Part shown: one piece after another, positions 35,069-45,605 of the stretch
Layout of the letters: every line of letters begins with the position of its first letter
Numbering within the stretch: the first letter of the stretch is position 1
NCBI GenBank assembly: GCA_013350335.1
Contig: CM023540.1
Span: forward strand, 57,326,962-57,390,961
DNA from: Chimonanthus salicifolius
Taxonomy: Eukaryota > Streptophyta > Magnoliopsida > Laurales > Calycanthaceae
Direction: 5' to 3'
DNA: 64,000 nucleotides
Position numbers and translations under genes: made by a program
The notes under the pieces: generated by a model
Told to the model about the DNA's origin: nothing
Seen by the model: the letters and a program-made list of their open reading frames with translations, nothing else
Databases searched by the model: none

Positions 35069-38000
35069 GGATGTGTAGAGCGTGTGCTTAAATTAATTAA
35101 TTGGGGGCTATGTGTAAGAATATTAGAAGAATGGCTAGCCAGAGTACATGTGTGACAAGGAATTGATTACATTGGAATAGGATTGTAAGTGAAATGGAAA
35201 TCTCCAACGTAATAACCCAGTGGAAGTTAGGTGAGAAGTCTTTGAGCAGATTTTGCAGAGCAGGCCAGCCGAACATAGAGACAGCAGCTTATTAAGCAAG
35301 TGTAGTAGCCAAGAGTTGCATTATATCAACCAATTGAAACAAAAGAGAAGAAAAACTGGCTGAAGAGAAAATCAACGTGTAGCAACCAGCAAAGAGGCAT
35401 TGTGGTCTCTACAAACCGTCCCAAGGACCCACCTTGAAGCTTGCAAGTAAGCTGTTGCTGGGTGTTGATAATGGAAAGACAAGAAAAGGAATGAGAGAAA
35501 AAAGAAGGAAAAAAAAATAAAAGGGATGATCGGCTACATGGCTAACTGAAGAGAGAAACTAAAGAAAAGGAAGTTGCCGTGTATGTGTAATCGACTGGGC
35601 CACTTCTTGCTTATTTCATCCCTTGGTTGCATTATAAATACACTGCTTGGGTCAGAAAAAGATCGAACTTGGACAGTGAATTTGGAGAGCTTGGAGTTTT
35701 GGAGTTTAAGGTTAGTGTTTTTATTTTATTATTTTGTAATTATTTTCTTTTATTTTAATTCATGTCTTGTAATTTAGTTCAATTAATAAAAGTAGAACTT
35801 CTTTGCCTCTTTATTTTTATTTTCTTAAATTCAGTGTTAATGTGATTAATTTTAATAATGAATTCAAAAATTCTATGAATCTTCTTGTTTTATTTTATTT
35901 TTTTTTAAATCCAAAATTCCAATGCAATGTAATTCTTAATTCCAATTTTTATTAATAATTGAAAGGCAGAAAAACACTTAGAATTTTGGTTTTCCATTTA
36001 TTTATTTTTGTATGATGAAAATTTGATTTTATTTAGTTCCTTTTATGGATTTATGTGAGAGATTATTCTAAGTTCTTCAATGAAGGCAAAAAAATATTTT
36101 AGACTAAATGGAACTTGATTTTATCAGTCTAAGGCTCTTTTTAAGAACAGAAAAAAATTTAGATTTGAAATTGCAAGTTGAAATTTTATTTAGCCTAAGG
36201 CCAAATCTGAATTTTCTTAATTTAATTGATTTCATAAATTTCATAATGACAATTTTAATAGATGAAAATTTGAGTGCCTGATGAATAATAAATGTGAGCT
36301 TCATATTCTAGGCCTTGATTTTATTTTTAAAATATGGAAAATAAAGTCTCCCTAATTCTTTGATCCAGTTCCACTATAAATATGTACAGAGGTAATTTAG
36401 GTGTTTTCGTTTTTATTTTTGTTTATAAAACCTCAAAACTCTTGAAATTGGTGAACTAGGTTGGTAAATTAATTAATTGCATCTTAATTTTGTTTTCTAA
36501 GTTAGATTAAGATTATTTATATTTTTAGATTAAATCCACCATCTTAATTAAAATTAGTTAAATTGTTAGATTATATGTTTAAGTCTAGAATGTTTCTAAA
36601 TTAAAATTAAATTTCTTAGATTAAATAATTCATTCCATATTTAAGATTTATTTACATGTTTTCTAAATGTCTAAAATTACATAATTCAATGGTGTATTTT
36701 TCACAGATATATTTTCCTAAGTTCCGATGGGTTCGACCTCGCACTCAATTGCTATACTATCTAATGGTTCGTATGCTTGCACAACACACTGGGTCTTTGT
36801 TGAGTTTTCCATGGTTTCTTCTCTCTTCTTTCTTCCTCCTTTAGTCCACGCCTAGCTCTAATAAATTCGAAGTCCAAATTCTAATTTTACTGCTGTCTTA
36901 TTGCTTCTATTTATAAGGTTTAGGGATGGAATGGATGGCTTGAATTCAAAAGATCTAAATTGGAGAGACTGGGGGAGAGGGTAAGGTGGATCAGCTTGGG
37001 CTTATGGAAAAAGGAGGTGGTGTCGTGTATGACATGGTGAGATGTGCGAATGGAGTGAGCGAAAATAGGATAGTGGCGCATGAAGGGTTTAGGGTTTCAT
37101 ATGTTGTTTAATGCATGTATGAATGGTTTAGATCCTAAGTTCTTCTAAATGAATGGTCAGATAAAAGATAGATGACATGGTCAAATGGAGTGCATGTGAG
37201 ACTGCCGTATGCAAGATTTTTGAAGAGGTTGTACGAATATGGAAGTTGTGATATGCATATGGAGTGTTTGAGTTGGAGAGGAGTTTTAGGGATTTGGCTT
37301 GGAATGCAAGTAGAGATGAGGTGCAATGGATTTGGATGGAGTGTTGGCGCATAAATGGATTTGGGATGAGCATGGTTGTATGTGAGTCGTATAGGAGTTG
37401 GAGTTGGCGCATGAGGTGAGAGGATTTAGGAGTGGTAATCATATAAGTGGATTGGACTTAGGTGTATGCGCATGTGAGTGCTAGATTGTAGGGATTGGGA
37501 TTTAGCAATGGTGTGTGAATAAGTTTGGATTGTCTAGAGTGGATTTGGATTGGGTTTTGATGATGGCTTGAGTTGGTTGGATATAGACTTAGGTTTTCTT
37601 AATAGAGTTGGGCTTTGGGCTTATAGCAATTGGACGTCTAGTAATGTGGACTTGAACTCTAGCCTATAATTCTTCTGGATTCTGGCCTGTGGACTTTAAT
37701 TGTCAAGCTTGGCTTATGGATCATTGACCTGTGTAACGGGACCCACATGAATTTAGCTTTTGACTCATGGGTCTTTCTCTTCAAGTTTTTCTTCAATCTG
37801 CAGCGGATTTCCTTCAATTATGATTTTCTAGAAACTTAATAATTGTAACGCCCCGCCCTTTTTCACTCGCTTTTCGAAAATCAGAGTCTTTTTTTTTTTT
37901 TTTTAATAAAAAGTGAGATAAAGAGCCGGACGTCACGACGCAAGCTAAGTCTGGACTTCTAAAGTCCGACCCATAACTGGCCATCCCTACGTGTGCATGG

Positions 38001-38479
38001 ACTAAGTCCATGAAAGCGGTTCACACGTAATAAGTTAACTTGCGGAATTAAAATGTAACTGCGGATTATAATAGAACCTAAATCTATTCATTTTTAGATA
38101 GCAAAGTACTTCAAGTCTTTAACCATAATTAAATTTAACTTAAATATCCAACCAACCATTCAAACCATAGCAAAATTATCTAAGTTATTACATGCCCGAA
38201 ATCTAGTTACTCAAATTACAAGTCCATGAGTAACTTAAACAAAATATAATCCAATCACATGTCCAAGTTCCTATGCTTGGCTCCGATCACGTTCATCATC
38301 CCTTTCCTTTCCTGTATTATCCACTAGGGTAGAAGTAGGGCGTTAGAACAACGCGCCCAGTAGGTATTCCATTTAGGCTCTACACATGGTTAGTACAAAT
38401 CATATATAATAACATAATGTCAAAACCATATAAAACAACGCCATGTCATGATGTCAAATGCAATGAGTCCCACCCATCA

Positions 38480-38705
38480 CAAGTACATATAAGTACCCCC
38501 CACATAGGTCTTTCGGACGCCCCGACCGAGTGTGGCCCCTCCGGTTACCTCTTGATGGGATTCTCATCATCAAGGTACCCCACATAGGTCTTTCGGATGC
38601 CCTGACGGAGTGTGGTCCCTCCAGTTACCTCTTGATGGAAAATACACATCAAGGTATCCCCACATAGGTCTTTCGGACGCCCCGACGGAGTGTGGCCCCT
38701 CTGGT
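38480..38705. repeat. Stem-loop tandem repeat in copy E
   Basis: Blocks of CACATAGGTCTTTCGGACGC, GGAGTGTGGCCCCTCCGGTT and CTTGATG...CATCAAG alternate, with three CACATAGGTC copies and two stem-loops. The arms CTTGATG and CATCAAG match those of copy C exactly although the loops differ (GGATTCTCAT, GAAAATACA, GAAGCTC). Confidence 0.8.
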
Positions 38706-39035
38706 CATATATCCTTCACCCCATGCCATGCATGAGATGCTAATGAAACACATGCTATTTTATCTTAAAAACATATCATTAAAACTCACATTTGGAACAT
38801 ATCTTTTACGACATAAATCATCAAAATAAAACAAATAAACTATATTACATAAACCATGTTTTCAAAAAGGTAGAATCCTACCAAGGACCACTAAAGTGTC
38901 CTTGCTTCTTAAACCGGCAACCACTCACAATCGTGCACCGTTTATAAGGTCCCGTCACCTTGTTACATATCAACAAGTCAATCCCATATTCCATTTGATT
39001 TAACATTAGGTCTAAGTCCATAAACACAACCTTGT

Positions 39036-40086
39036 GGGGTTCGGCCATACACCATGGCCAAACCTCACTTACATGATTTTTTGCCCTTCCTTTTATTTAT
39101 TACTCAATTATTACTTAGCTAATTACTTAACCCTTAGTCCACCAAAATCCACCTTACTGGGGTTTGGCCATACAACATGGCCGAACCTTACCATCTTGGT
39201 TTTGGTCCCTCTTTCAAGCCCTTTGATCTTTTAATTAAGTCCAAGATCATTCATCCCTTGATTCACTAATCTCATCACTTACAACAACTATTTAGCATTG
39301 CTAATAATCCAAGTCCATAAAAATATTCCCCATGGGGTTCGGCCATACACCATGGCCGAACCCATGGTCCATCATTTTCACCCTTAATTACATCCTTGCC
39401 ATTGTTTTATCTATGGTTGTCCATTCCATTCATTTAAAACATGCTTAGGCTAATAAATAACCCACTAACATGGTTCATGGGGTTCGACCATACTCCATGG
39501 CCGAACCCATGATCTTTCATTTTTAGCCTATATTTACAATATTGGCATTATTTCCATCTCCTTATTTTTAGGTCCAAAAACATATGTTCATGACTAAATA
39601 ATTCATCAACATGAACAAAACCCATAATCCAATCCTTCCATCTTCTAACATAATTATTCATCTAATCATGATTGGTCCATGAATGTCCGATAAAAATTGA
39701 TTCATGGGGTTCAGCCATACTCCATGGCCGAACCCTATGATGTCTATATTCCATCTTTAAAATCCATTAAAATATTAACAATGCCCTTCCATGGGGTTCG
39801 GCCATACATCATGGCCGAACCCTATGGTTCATCCCTTTTCCATAAACTTCATCATTCATCACTTAATCTTTCTTCCATGCTTATAATCCTTTGAAAACCT
39901 TTTAACATCATACACATAAACTTATTATTTTTACCCTTCAAACTCCACTTAAAAATAACCAATGTTCTTTCATGGGGTTCGGCCATGCATTATGGCCGAA
40001 CCCTATGGTTCCTCCTTTCCATTAAAATACTATAATCATCCCCCAATTTTTTCCATGGGGTTCAGCCATACACCATGGCTGAACCC
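39036..40086. repeat. Eight hairpin dyads in copy E
   Basis: Dyads start at 39036, 39160, 39335, 39480, 39707, 39794, 39975 and 40058. The last has both arms changed in step: GGGTTCAGCCAT and ATGGCTGAACCC still pair perfectly. Spacing is 55 to 230 bp. Confidence 0.9.
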
Positions 40087-40440
40087 TATGGTTCCTTTCT
40101 TTAAACAAAATTTATAAAAATACCTACCGGTTCAGCGACTCCTCCGGTTTTCCTTTGTTCCGGCTTGTTCTTTCAATCCTTTCTTTCCTTAGCCTTTTCC
40201 TCCTTTTTCTTGATCCTTTGGCCGAGTGTGAGAGCTTGAGAGAGAGAGATAGAATTCGGCCTTGACTGAGAGGGAGAGTGTTCGGCCTTGTGTGCTAGCT
40301 TGAGATCAAAAACTTTTCTAAGTCTTTTGTCTTGAGGAGTGATCGGCTAAGAGAGGGTTTGAGGGAGAGAAACAGCAAGAGGGAGAGGGAGAGTTCGGCC
40401 TTGTTTGAATTTGAAATTAAACCAAAACTCCCCACCTCTC

Positions 40441-40850
40441 CAACGTGTAACCTTGTTTGAATTTGAAATGTGTAACAACGTGTATCCTTATTTGAATTTG
40501 AAGTGTGTAACAACGTGTATCCTTTTTTGAATTTGAAATGTGTAACAACGTGTATCCTTGTTTGAATTTCAAATGTATAACCGTCCACCCCATTTGTTTG
40601 AATTTGAAATGTGTAACCACCTCCATTATCTCTCCATGTGGGAGTTTCATCCATGAGATGAAACTCCAAGGCTCCAACGTGTGCCTTGCCTTTGTTTGAA
40701 TTTCAAATTTATAACCGTCCACCCCATTTGTTTGAATTTGAAATGTGTAACCGTCCACCCCATTATCTCTCCATGTGGGAGTTTCATCCATGCAATGAAA
40801 CTCCAAAGCTCCAACGTGTGCCTTGCCTTTGTTTGAATTTTGAAACAACA
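40441..40850. repeat. 35-bp tandem repeats and duplicated block in copy E
   Basis: A 35-bp unit starting CAACGTGTA and containing TTTGAATTTGAAATGTGTAA repeats at 40441, 40476, 40511 and 40546. A larger block of about 130 bp then occurs twice, each with a perfect 10-bp stem GGAGTTTCAT...ATGAAACTCC (40641-40667 and 40778-40804). Open frames on the minus strand across this block merely translate the repeats. Confidence 0.82.
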
Positions 40851-41598
40851 AACCACCTACATCTTCACACTTCACTCACTTGAGATGAATATCCCCATAA
40901 CTTCCCATCCAACTCATTTAACTCAACTCATCCTTTTAACTCAACTCACCTCTTTAATTCAACTCATTTAATTCACTTGAATCAACTCAATTATTTGATT
41001 CCATTTCCAACTCAAATCAGCCCCAACCTAATTAAGCTTGGACTCACTTGGTGGTCAACCAAGACAACCACGACCCATTGGGTCCCAATTGGGCATTTTG
41101 ACCCAAATAACAACATTGACCCAATTAAATACGCCTTACCCATTTACTTTAAATTGAACCTTATACCATAACCCGTTGAGTCTTAATTGGGCAATTGACC
41201 CAACACTTTACCCATCTAAGGTCCATATCCAATAATTCACAAATTAAATGGGTAAATTTCATATATATTGATAATCTAAAAATCCAGGGTGTTACAATAA
41301 TTAATCCACCACTAATCTAAAAATTATTGGACTAATCTGGACTCTCATAGTTGGATTCAGAATAACCAATTTATAGTTGAATTCCTAAAGTAGTGAAATA
41401 ATTATTGGAATTCCAGGACTTCCAATTTAAGCTCAAATCTTACAAATACTTTGGGTTTTAGCCTGATTTCCTGTTTTCTCCAATTTTATTTACAAAACTA
41501 ACAAACAACATTAAATGTATCTAATGTATACAAAATTGAAGGCTAACTAGTCCAATAATTAGGGGTAAAAATTTCATTTTTCATGTCTCAACAGGTTA

Positions 41599-43341
41599 TT
41601 TGAGCTTGGCACAATGTTTGGCGTGTGGAGCATAGCATGGCCCATGGATTTGAAATTCAAACTCTGGCCTTTTGAATTGCAGTTTTTCTCTCCATAATTA
41701 AAATAGTTAACTCACTACTTAAAATCTAAAAATATTGAATTAATCTAGACTCTCATAATTAGATCCAGATTAATCAATTTATAATTAAAATCCTAAAAGT
41801 GGTCAGAAATTAATTATTAAAAATTCTGGGTTTTCCAATTTAAGCACAAATCTTGCAATTTTCCATTGATTTTGATTGATTTCCTGTATGTTCTATTTTT
41901 ATCTACAAAACTGACAAACGACATTAAATGTATCTAATATATACAAATTTAAAGTCTAACTGGTCCAATACTCAGGGGTAAAATAGTTATTTTTCATGTC
42001 TCAACACCTAGCTCACTTGATGGACTTTGGCCCATGGACTCTGACTTCAATTGAGCTTGGACTTCAGACTTGGATTAGATCAGTGGGCCCATTAGTATGT
42101 TTATAAATTTTTACGACCTTTACAATTTAGCATAGTCCAAGAAAAATATTATTATAATTCAAACTCTCTTATCCGAATCTGAATTATAATAATTTACAAT
42201 AAATCCAAAATGAAATTAGGTGGTAAAATTTACAAATTTTCCAAAATTATAAATATGGCTCACTTTTCTACCAGTTCTTTTCATTTTTTGCTCAATTTCT
42301 TGTTTTTCTCTATTTTTCCTACAAAACTCAAAAATAACATTAAACGTATCTAATATACACAAAATCAAGACTAACTTAATAAAAGTTCTAATTATTTGAA
42401 AATATACTTGTCCATGTATATAATGCATGTTTATATAATGTTCTTAGAAGCCTAGTTGCAAATATATTTTAATTTTTTGATAATTATTATTATATTTTGT
42501 TAATATGAGTGTAATAAGTATAAACATATAAATTTACATATATTTCGAAGTATCTAAATAAGTGTGTCTGGTAAAATTAAACCATCTTTACACATGCTAG
42601 TTCCGCTTCAAGATTCAAAGCCCTTGTATCATACTTTTCTATACATAAAATCACAAATATAATCCAGTGGATATGACGCCCAAGTCTTCACAAATTGCAT
42701 GTAGACAGAGTTGATAAATCCCATTCTCGTGGGTTGTGGCATTGTTTATGTTGTTTTCCTACACGTGGCCTTCAATATCTTTCTTGTTAGCTTCTTGTTT
42801 TGATAAGATGCTTTGAAGATGATTAGAATTTTAAGCTTTTTAATGATATAATAAGGTAAATAATAAAAATATTGATATATAAAAATCTTTTCTTGCAAAA
42901 TATTTTGAGATTCACATTCTATGAAATATTTTCAAATTATAATAAATCATTTCTGATGCAAGCATCGGATTCAACAAATTCGATTCAAACCCGGTTAAAG
43001 ACGAGTCGGCCCAATCAAAATTGGATTGACGAGTTTGTTCTCAAAATTCATGCTCAGACCGATGGTGGAAAGAGGGAGCCCCACTCTGAACTCCGCTACA
43101 CTGTTACATCAGCTTGCCCACCTTCGTATGGACCCCACCTTAGAGAGCCAATGGGCAGTCACCCAGTCAACTCGATGAACCAATTATTGAAGAAACCAAA
43201 TAGATCATTGATAATCACCAACCTAAAGATACTTATTCCTCAATTTTTTTTTTCCGTCAGTTTTCCCTTCAATTTACAAATGCGGAACAAAATCTTTAAT
43301 CGAATGGTCCTTAATGATGTGCACTTGATGATTTGATTTTT
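41599..43341. other. Intergenic DNA upstream of the GLABRA2-like gene, partly LTR-derived
   Basis: 41599-42003 resembles the end of the outer solo LTR (both end CATGTCTCAACA), and 42100-42440 resembles it more weakly, so older LTR remnants are likely. From about 42470 on the DNA looks like single-copy AT-rich sequence. An open frame at 42872-43336 has no recognisable domain and poor composition; I do not call it. Confidence 0.5.
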
Positions 43342-43581
43342 TTAGCTCACATTCAATAGAACGTGATGATCATAAGATATGAATACTGTTATATCGGATA
43401 CTCTGTTATATTTGATATAAAAAAAATATTCATTTACCTTTCATTGTCTAATGATTAAATGTTAGCCCACATTCAACAGAACGTGATGATCATAAGATAT
43501 GAATACTGTTATATCGGATACTCTGTTATATTTGATATAAAAAAAAATATTCATTTACCTTTCACTGTCTAATGAATAAAA
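43342..43581. repeat. 120-bp direct tandem duplication
   Basis: Two near-identical units at 43342-43461 and 43462-43581, both with AACGTGATGATCATAAGATA and ATATCGGATACTCTGTTATA. They differ at a few bases and by one A in an A-run. They lie 560-800 bp upstream of the GLABRA2-like start codon. Confidence 0.93.
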
Positions 43582-43892
43582 TATACATAAGTAAGAGTTT
43601 TGTTCCCAAAGAGTTCACAAAAATGAATGTTCTTGTTGCATTTAGAATGATGGTCGATTCATTCAATAAAAAATAAATGAAGTACTGACATGCCTGAAAT
43701 GTTTAGTGTGATTTAGCCAATTAAGAAAATATAATCTTAATCAGAACTTTTCATATCTTTTCCTTAACACAAATTATTTGTAACTTAATTTTTTTTTTTA
43801 AAAAAAAAGGGGTCTCATCTATCTTTATCAGTACCATTCATATGCAGCATAGGTATGTACACTTCAAATCTATCGCCTGTTTTCTGAAAAAT

Positions 43893-43900
43893 TAAATGCA
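43893..43900 (+). promoter_or_regulatory. Candidate L1 box
   Basis: TAAATGCA matches the L1 box consensus TAAATG(C/T)A bound by HD-ZIP IV proteins in epidermal genes. It lies 245 bp upstream of the start codon and about 50 bp upstream of the TATA-like site. Exact match to an 8-base word; function is inferred from position. Confidence 0.5.
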
Positions 43901-43946
43901 TGCCTCCCAAATTTAAACATAGCTACACAAACCATTCTTTTAGTTT

Positions 43947-43955
43947 TATATATAT
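43947..43955 (+). promoter_or_regulatory. Candidate TATA box
   Basis: TATATATAT about 190 bp upstream of the start codon, followed by a CT-rich stretch (44046-44061) of the kind common in plant 5' leaders. No transcription start can be fixed. Confidence 0.4.
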
Positions 43956-44144
43956 CTAACCTTCAACACCTAACGGCCAAAATATCTCTTTTCTCAAATT
44001 CCATATTCTGTTCATTGTTTTATATTCTTAAATATATTCTCCATATGCTCTCTCTCTCTCCAACATTCTTCAACCTTGACTGATCACCTTCTCTACTAAA
44101 AAACCTGCAAATGAAGCAAAGTGGAATCAACTTTGAACGTTGAC

Positions 44145-45548
44145 ATGTCAAATCCTCCAACCAAAGACTTCTTTACGTCACCCGCTCTCTCCCTGTCGCT
44201 CGTAAGAACCAATGTCATCTAACTACAAGTTGGTAGTATCGTTTTAGGCCTCCCATCTCTGACTTGTTTCTTGTTTTTCTTCTTCTCTTCAGGAGGGCGT
44301 TTTCCGAAGAGCGGTGGAAGTTGCATCGCAAGTAGAAGAAGGTGATGAAGCAAGTGGAGGAGGAGGAGGAGGAGGAGGAGGAGGTGGTGGTGGTGGTGGA
44401 GGAGGAGGAGGTGGTGGTGGTGGTGGTGGTGGAGGAGGAGGAGGAGGTATTGCTGAGGTTAGCAGCGACAACACGGGCCCTGGAAGATCAGGGTCGGAAG
44501 AAGATACGGATGCCATTGAATTGCAAGAGGAGGAAGGAGACGAGGAGGAGAAAAAGAAGAAGAGAAAGAAATATCACCGGCATACAGCTGAACAGATAAG
44601 AGAAATGGAAGCGTAAGTTCTTCCTTACTTCTTATTATCTTATTTAAGTGATATGAACATGCTTACACTATAGTTTGAGGTAGTATCAAATGAAAAATGT
44701 ATTCTCTAAATATTTTAATTAAGAAGCTTTAAACATGCCACATTAGGTTATAAAAATGAGAAGTTCAGCTTTTTAAAACTCTTTATATCAAAATAGTAGA
44801 AATCTCTAATCAGAATGAATGAATTTAGCATTTTATATATTACATGCTCAAAAGATCTTAGTGAGTAGCCCGGGTTATAATTGGTCAACCTAGTCCTGCC
44901 TAATCCCATAAATATGAATTTACAAGTTTTTCATTATTTTTTTATTTTTAGAATCTGTCATTTATAAACTCAGTCCATCAATTTTTCCTTTTTATTTTGA
45001 AATCAAGTTGAAATATTTAAGCAATTTAACTTGGTCATTCATGATTATCTTGGAGCTTTGGAACTCATAATTTTTTATTTTCTGTTGATGATTCAAGTTT
45101 AATAATATGATAATGTCTACCTTCAAATCAAGCAACTTGAACAAAATTTTCATTGACTTGAAACAATTTCATATTCCAAAAGATTTACGTTTAACATCAA
45201 CCATTACTTCCCGTGTTATTTTGAAATTATGAGTTTGAATCATATTTTTTAAATAAATAAACCATTAAACAAATGTATCCACAGTGGTAATTACTCATCT
45301 ATCCTCCCTAATGATCTCAATTATTAACCTTATTTTTGTGTAGAAGTGTATCCAACTCGAAAACAATCCAATTTTTTAAGAATATTTTAGAATTTTTCTT
45401 ACAGATTACCGGCAAATAAAAAACACATTATATAATGGTTTTGACCTTGGTTGCTATGGTGACCATTACCATGAAACGGAATCACCTACTGTAATTTATC
45501 ACACTAATCTTAAAGGGGTGATAATGATTCTTAAGTGAAACAATATTG

Positions 45549-45605
<57 letters not shown>

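Larger units (their letters stand above)
9273..36786 (+). mobile_element. Athila-type Gypsy retrotransposon, decayed, with three nested insertions
   Basis: LTR starts TGATAAGCACAG occur at 9273 and 28154, and LTR ends ACAACA at 15726 and 36786. The element is flanked by an exact CACTG duplication (9268-9272 and 36787-36791). Without its three insertions it is about 13.2 kb, reasonable for Athila, a long-LTR plant Gypsy lineage. Order inside: 5' LTR, leader, gag, protease, reverse transcriptase, RNase H, integrase, about 2.1 kb without an ORF where an env-like gene lies in some relatives, 3' LTR. Every coding part carries stops or frameshifts, so it cannot move on its own. Confidence 0.88.
28154..36786 (+). 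mobile_element. Athila-type 3' LTR, interrupted by Copia
   Basis: Starts TGATAAGCACAG and ends GCTTGCACAACA, about 2.2 kb after removing the Copia element and its GGATG duplication. Compared with the 5' LTR it lacks 22 bp near its end; the loss lies between two TTGC words, which fits a small microhomology deletion. It keeps the empty target site of hairpin-LTR copy C at about 36279-36298. Confidence 0.87.
37844..41296 (-). mobile_element. Hairpin-LTR family, copy E (solo LTR)
   Basis: Starts TGTAACGCCCCGCCC and ends CAGGGTGTTACA, flanked by exact ATAAT (37839-37843 and 41297-41301). Length 3,453 bp. It is the cleanest copy: T-run at about 37890, GGGCGTTAGAACAACGCGCCC at about 38339, stem-loop tandem repeat at 38480-38700, eight hairpin dyads at 39036-40086, GA-rich block at about 40230-40395, then 35-bp repeats and two further perfect stem-loops. 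No internal retroelement region follows, so it is a solo LTR. Its first 447 bp match the whole LTR of the chromovirus at 62020. Confidence 0.9.
8082..41593 (-). mobile_element. Outer solo LTR, Athila-related, split by later insertions
   Basis: The LTR starts TGTTATGCAAATTTTAAATT at 8082 and ends CATGTCTCAACA at 41593. It is flanked by an exact 5-bp duplication GGTTA (8077-8081 and 41594-41598). Its own sequence is 8082-9272, 36792-37843 and 41302-41593, about 2.5 kb after removing the Athila-type element with its CACTG duplication and hairpin-LTR copy E with its ATAAT duplication. Its terminus matches, inverted, the end of the Athila LTRs (ACTCGCAAGCG), so it is read on the minus strand and belongs to a related, diverged family. 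No internal region or second LTR is present, as expected for a solo LTR. Confidence 0.8.

Noticed and set aside
40295..40875. Overlapping minus-strand open frames with repeated GYTFQIQT-like residues
   Set aside because: They translate the 35-bp and 130-bp DNA repeats of copy E in more than one frame, so openness follows from the repeat and not from a protein.
7932..42008. Possible further nested LTR with duplication CCTAG (7932-7936 region and 42004-42008)
   Set aside because: The LTR end at 42003 is believable, but the sequence after the left CCTAG does not resemble the family's LTR start, so the pairing is probably chance.
42872..43336. Open frame of 154 codons upstream of the GLABRA2-like gene
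   Set aside because: No recognisable motif, composition like translated AT-rich DNA, no splice or promoter support.
44289..44516. Minus-strand open frame with a long proline run
   Set aside because: Mirror of the glycine repeat of the GLABRA2-like exon.
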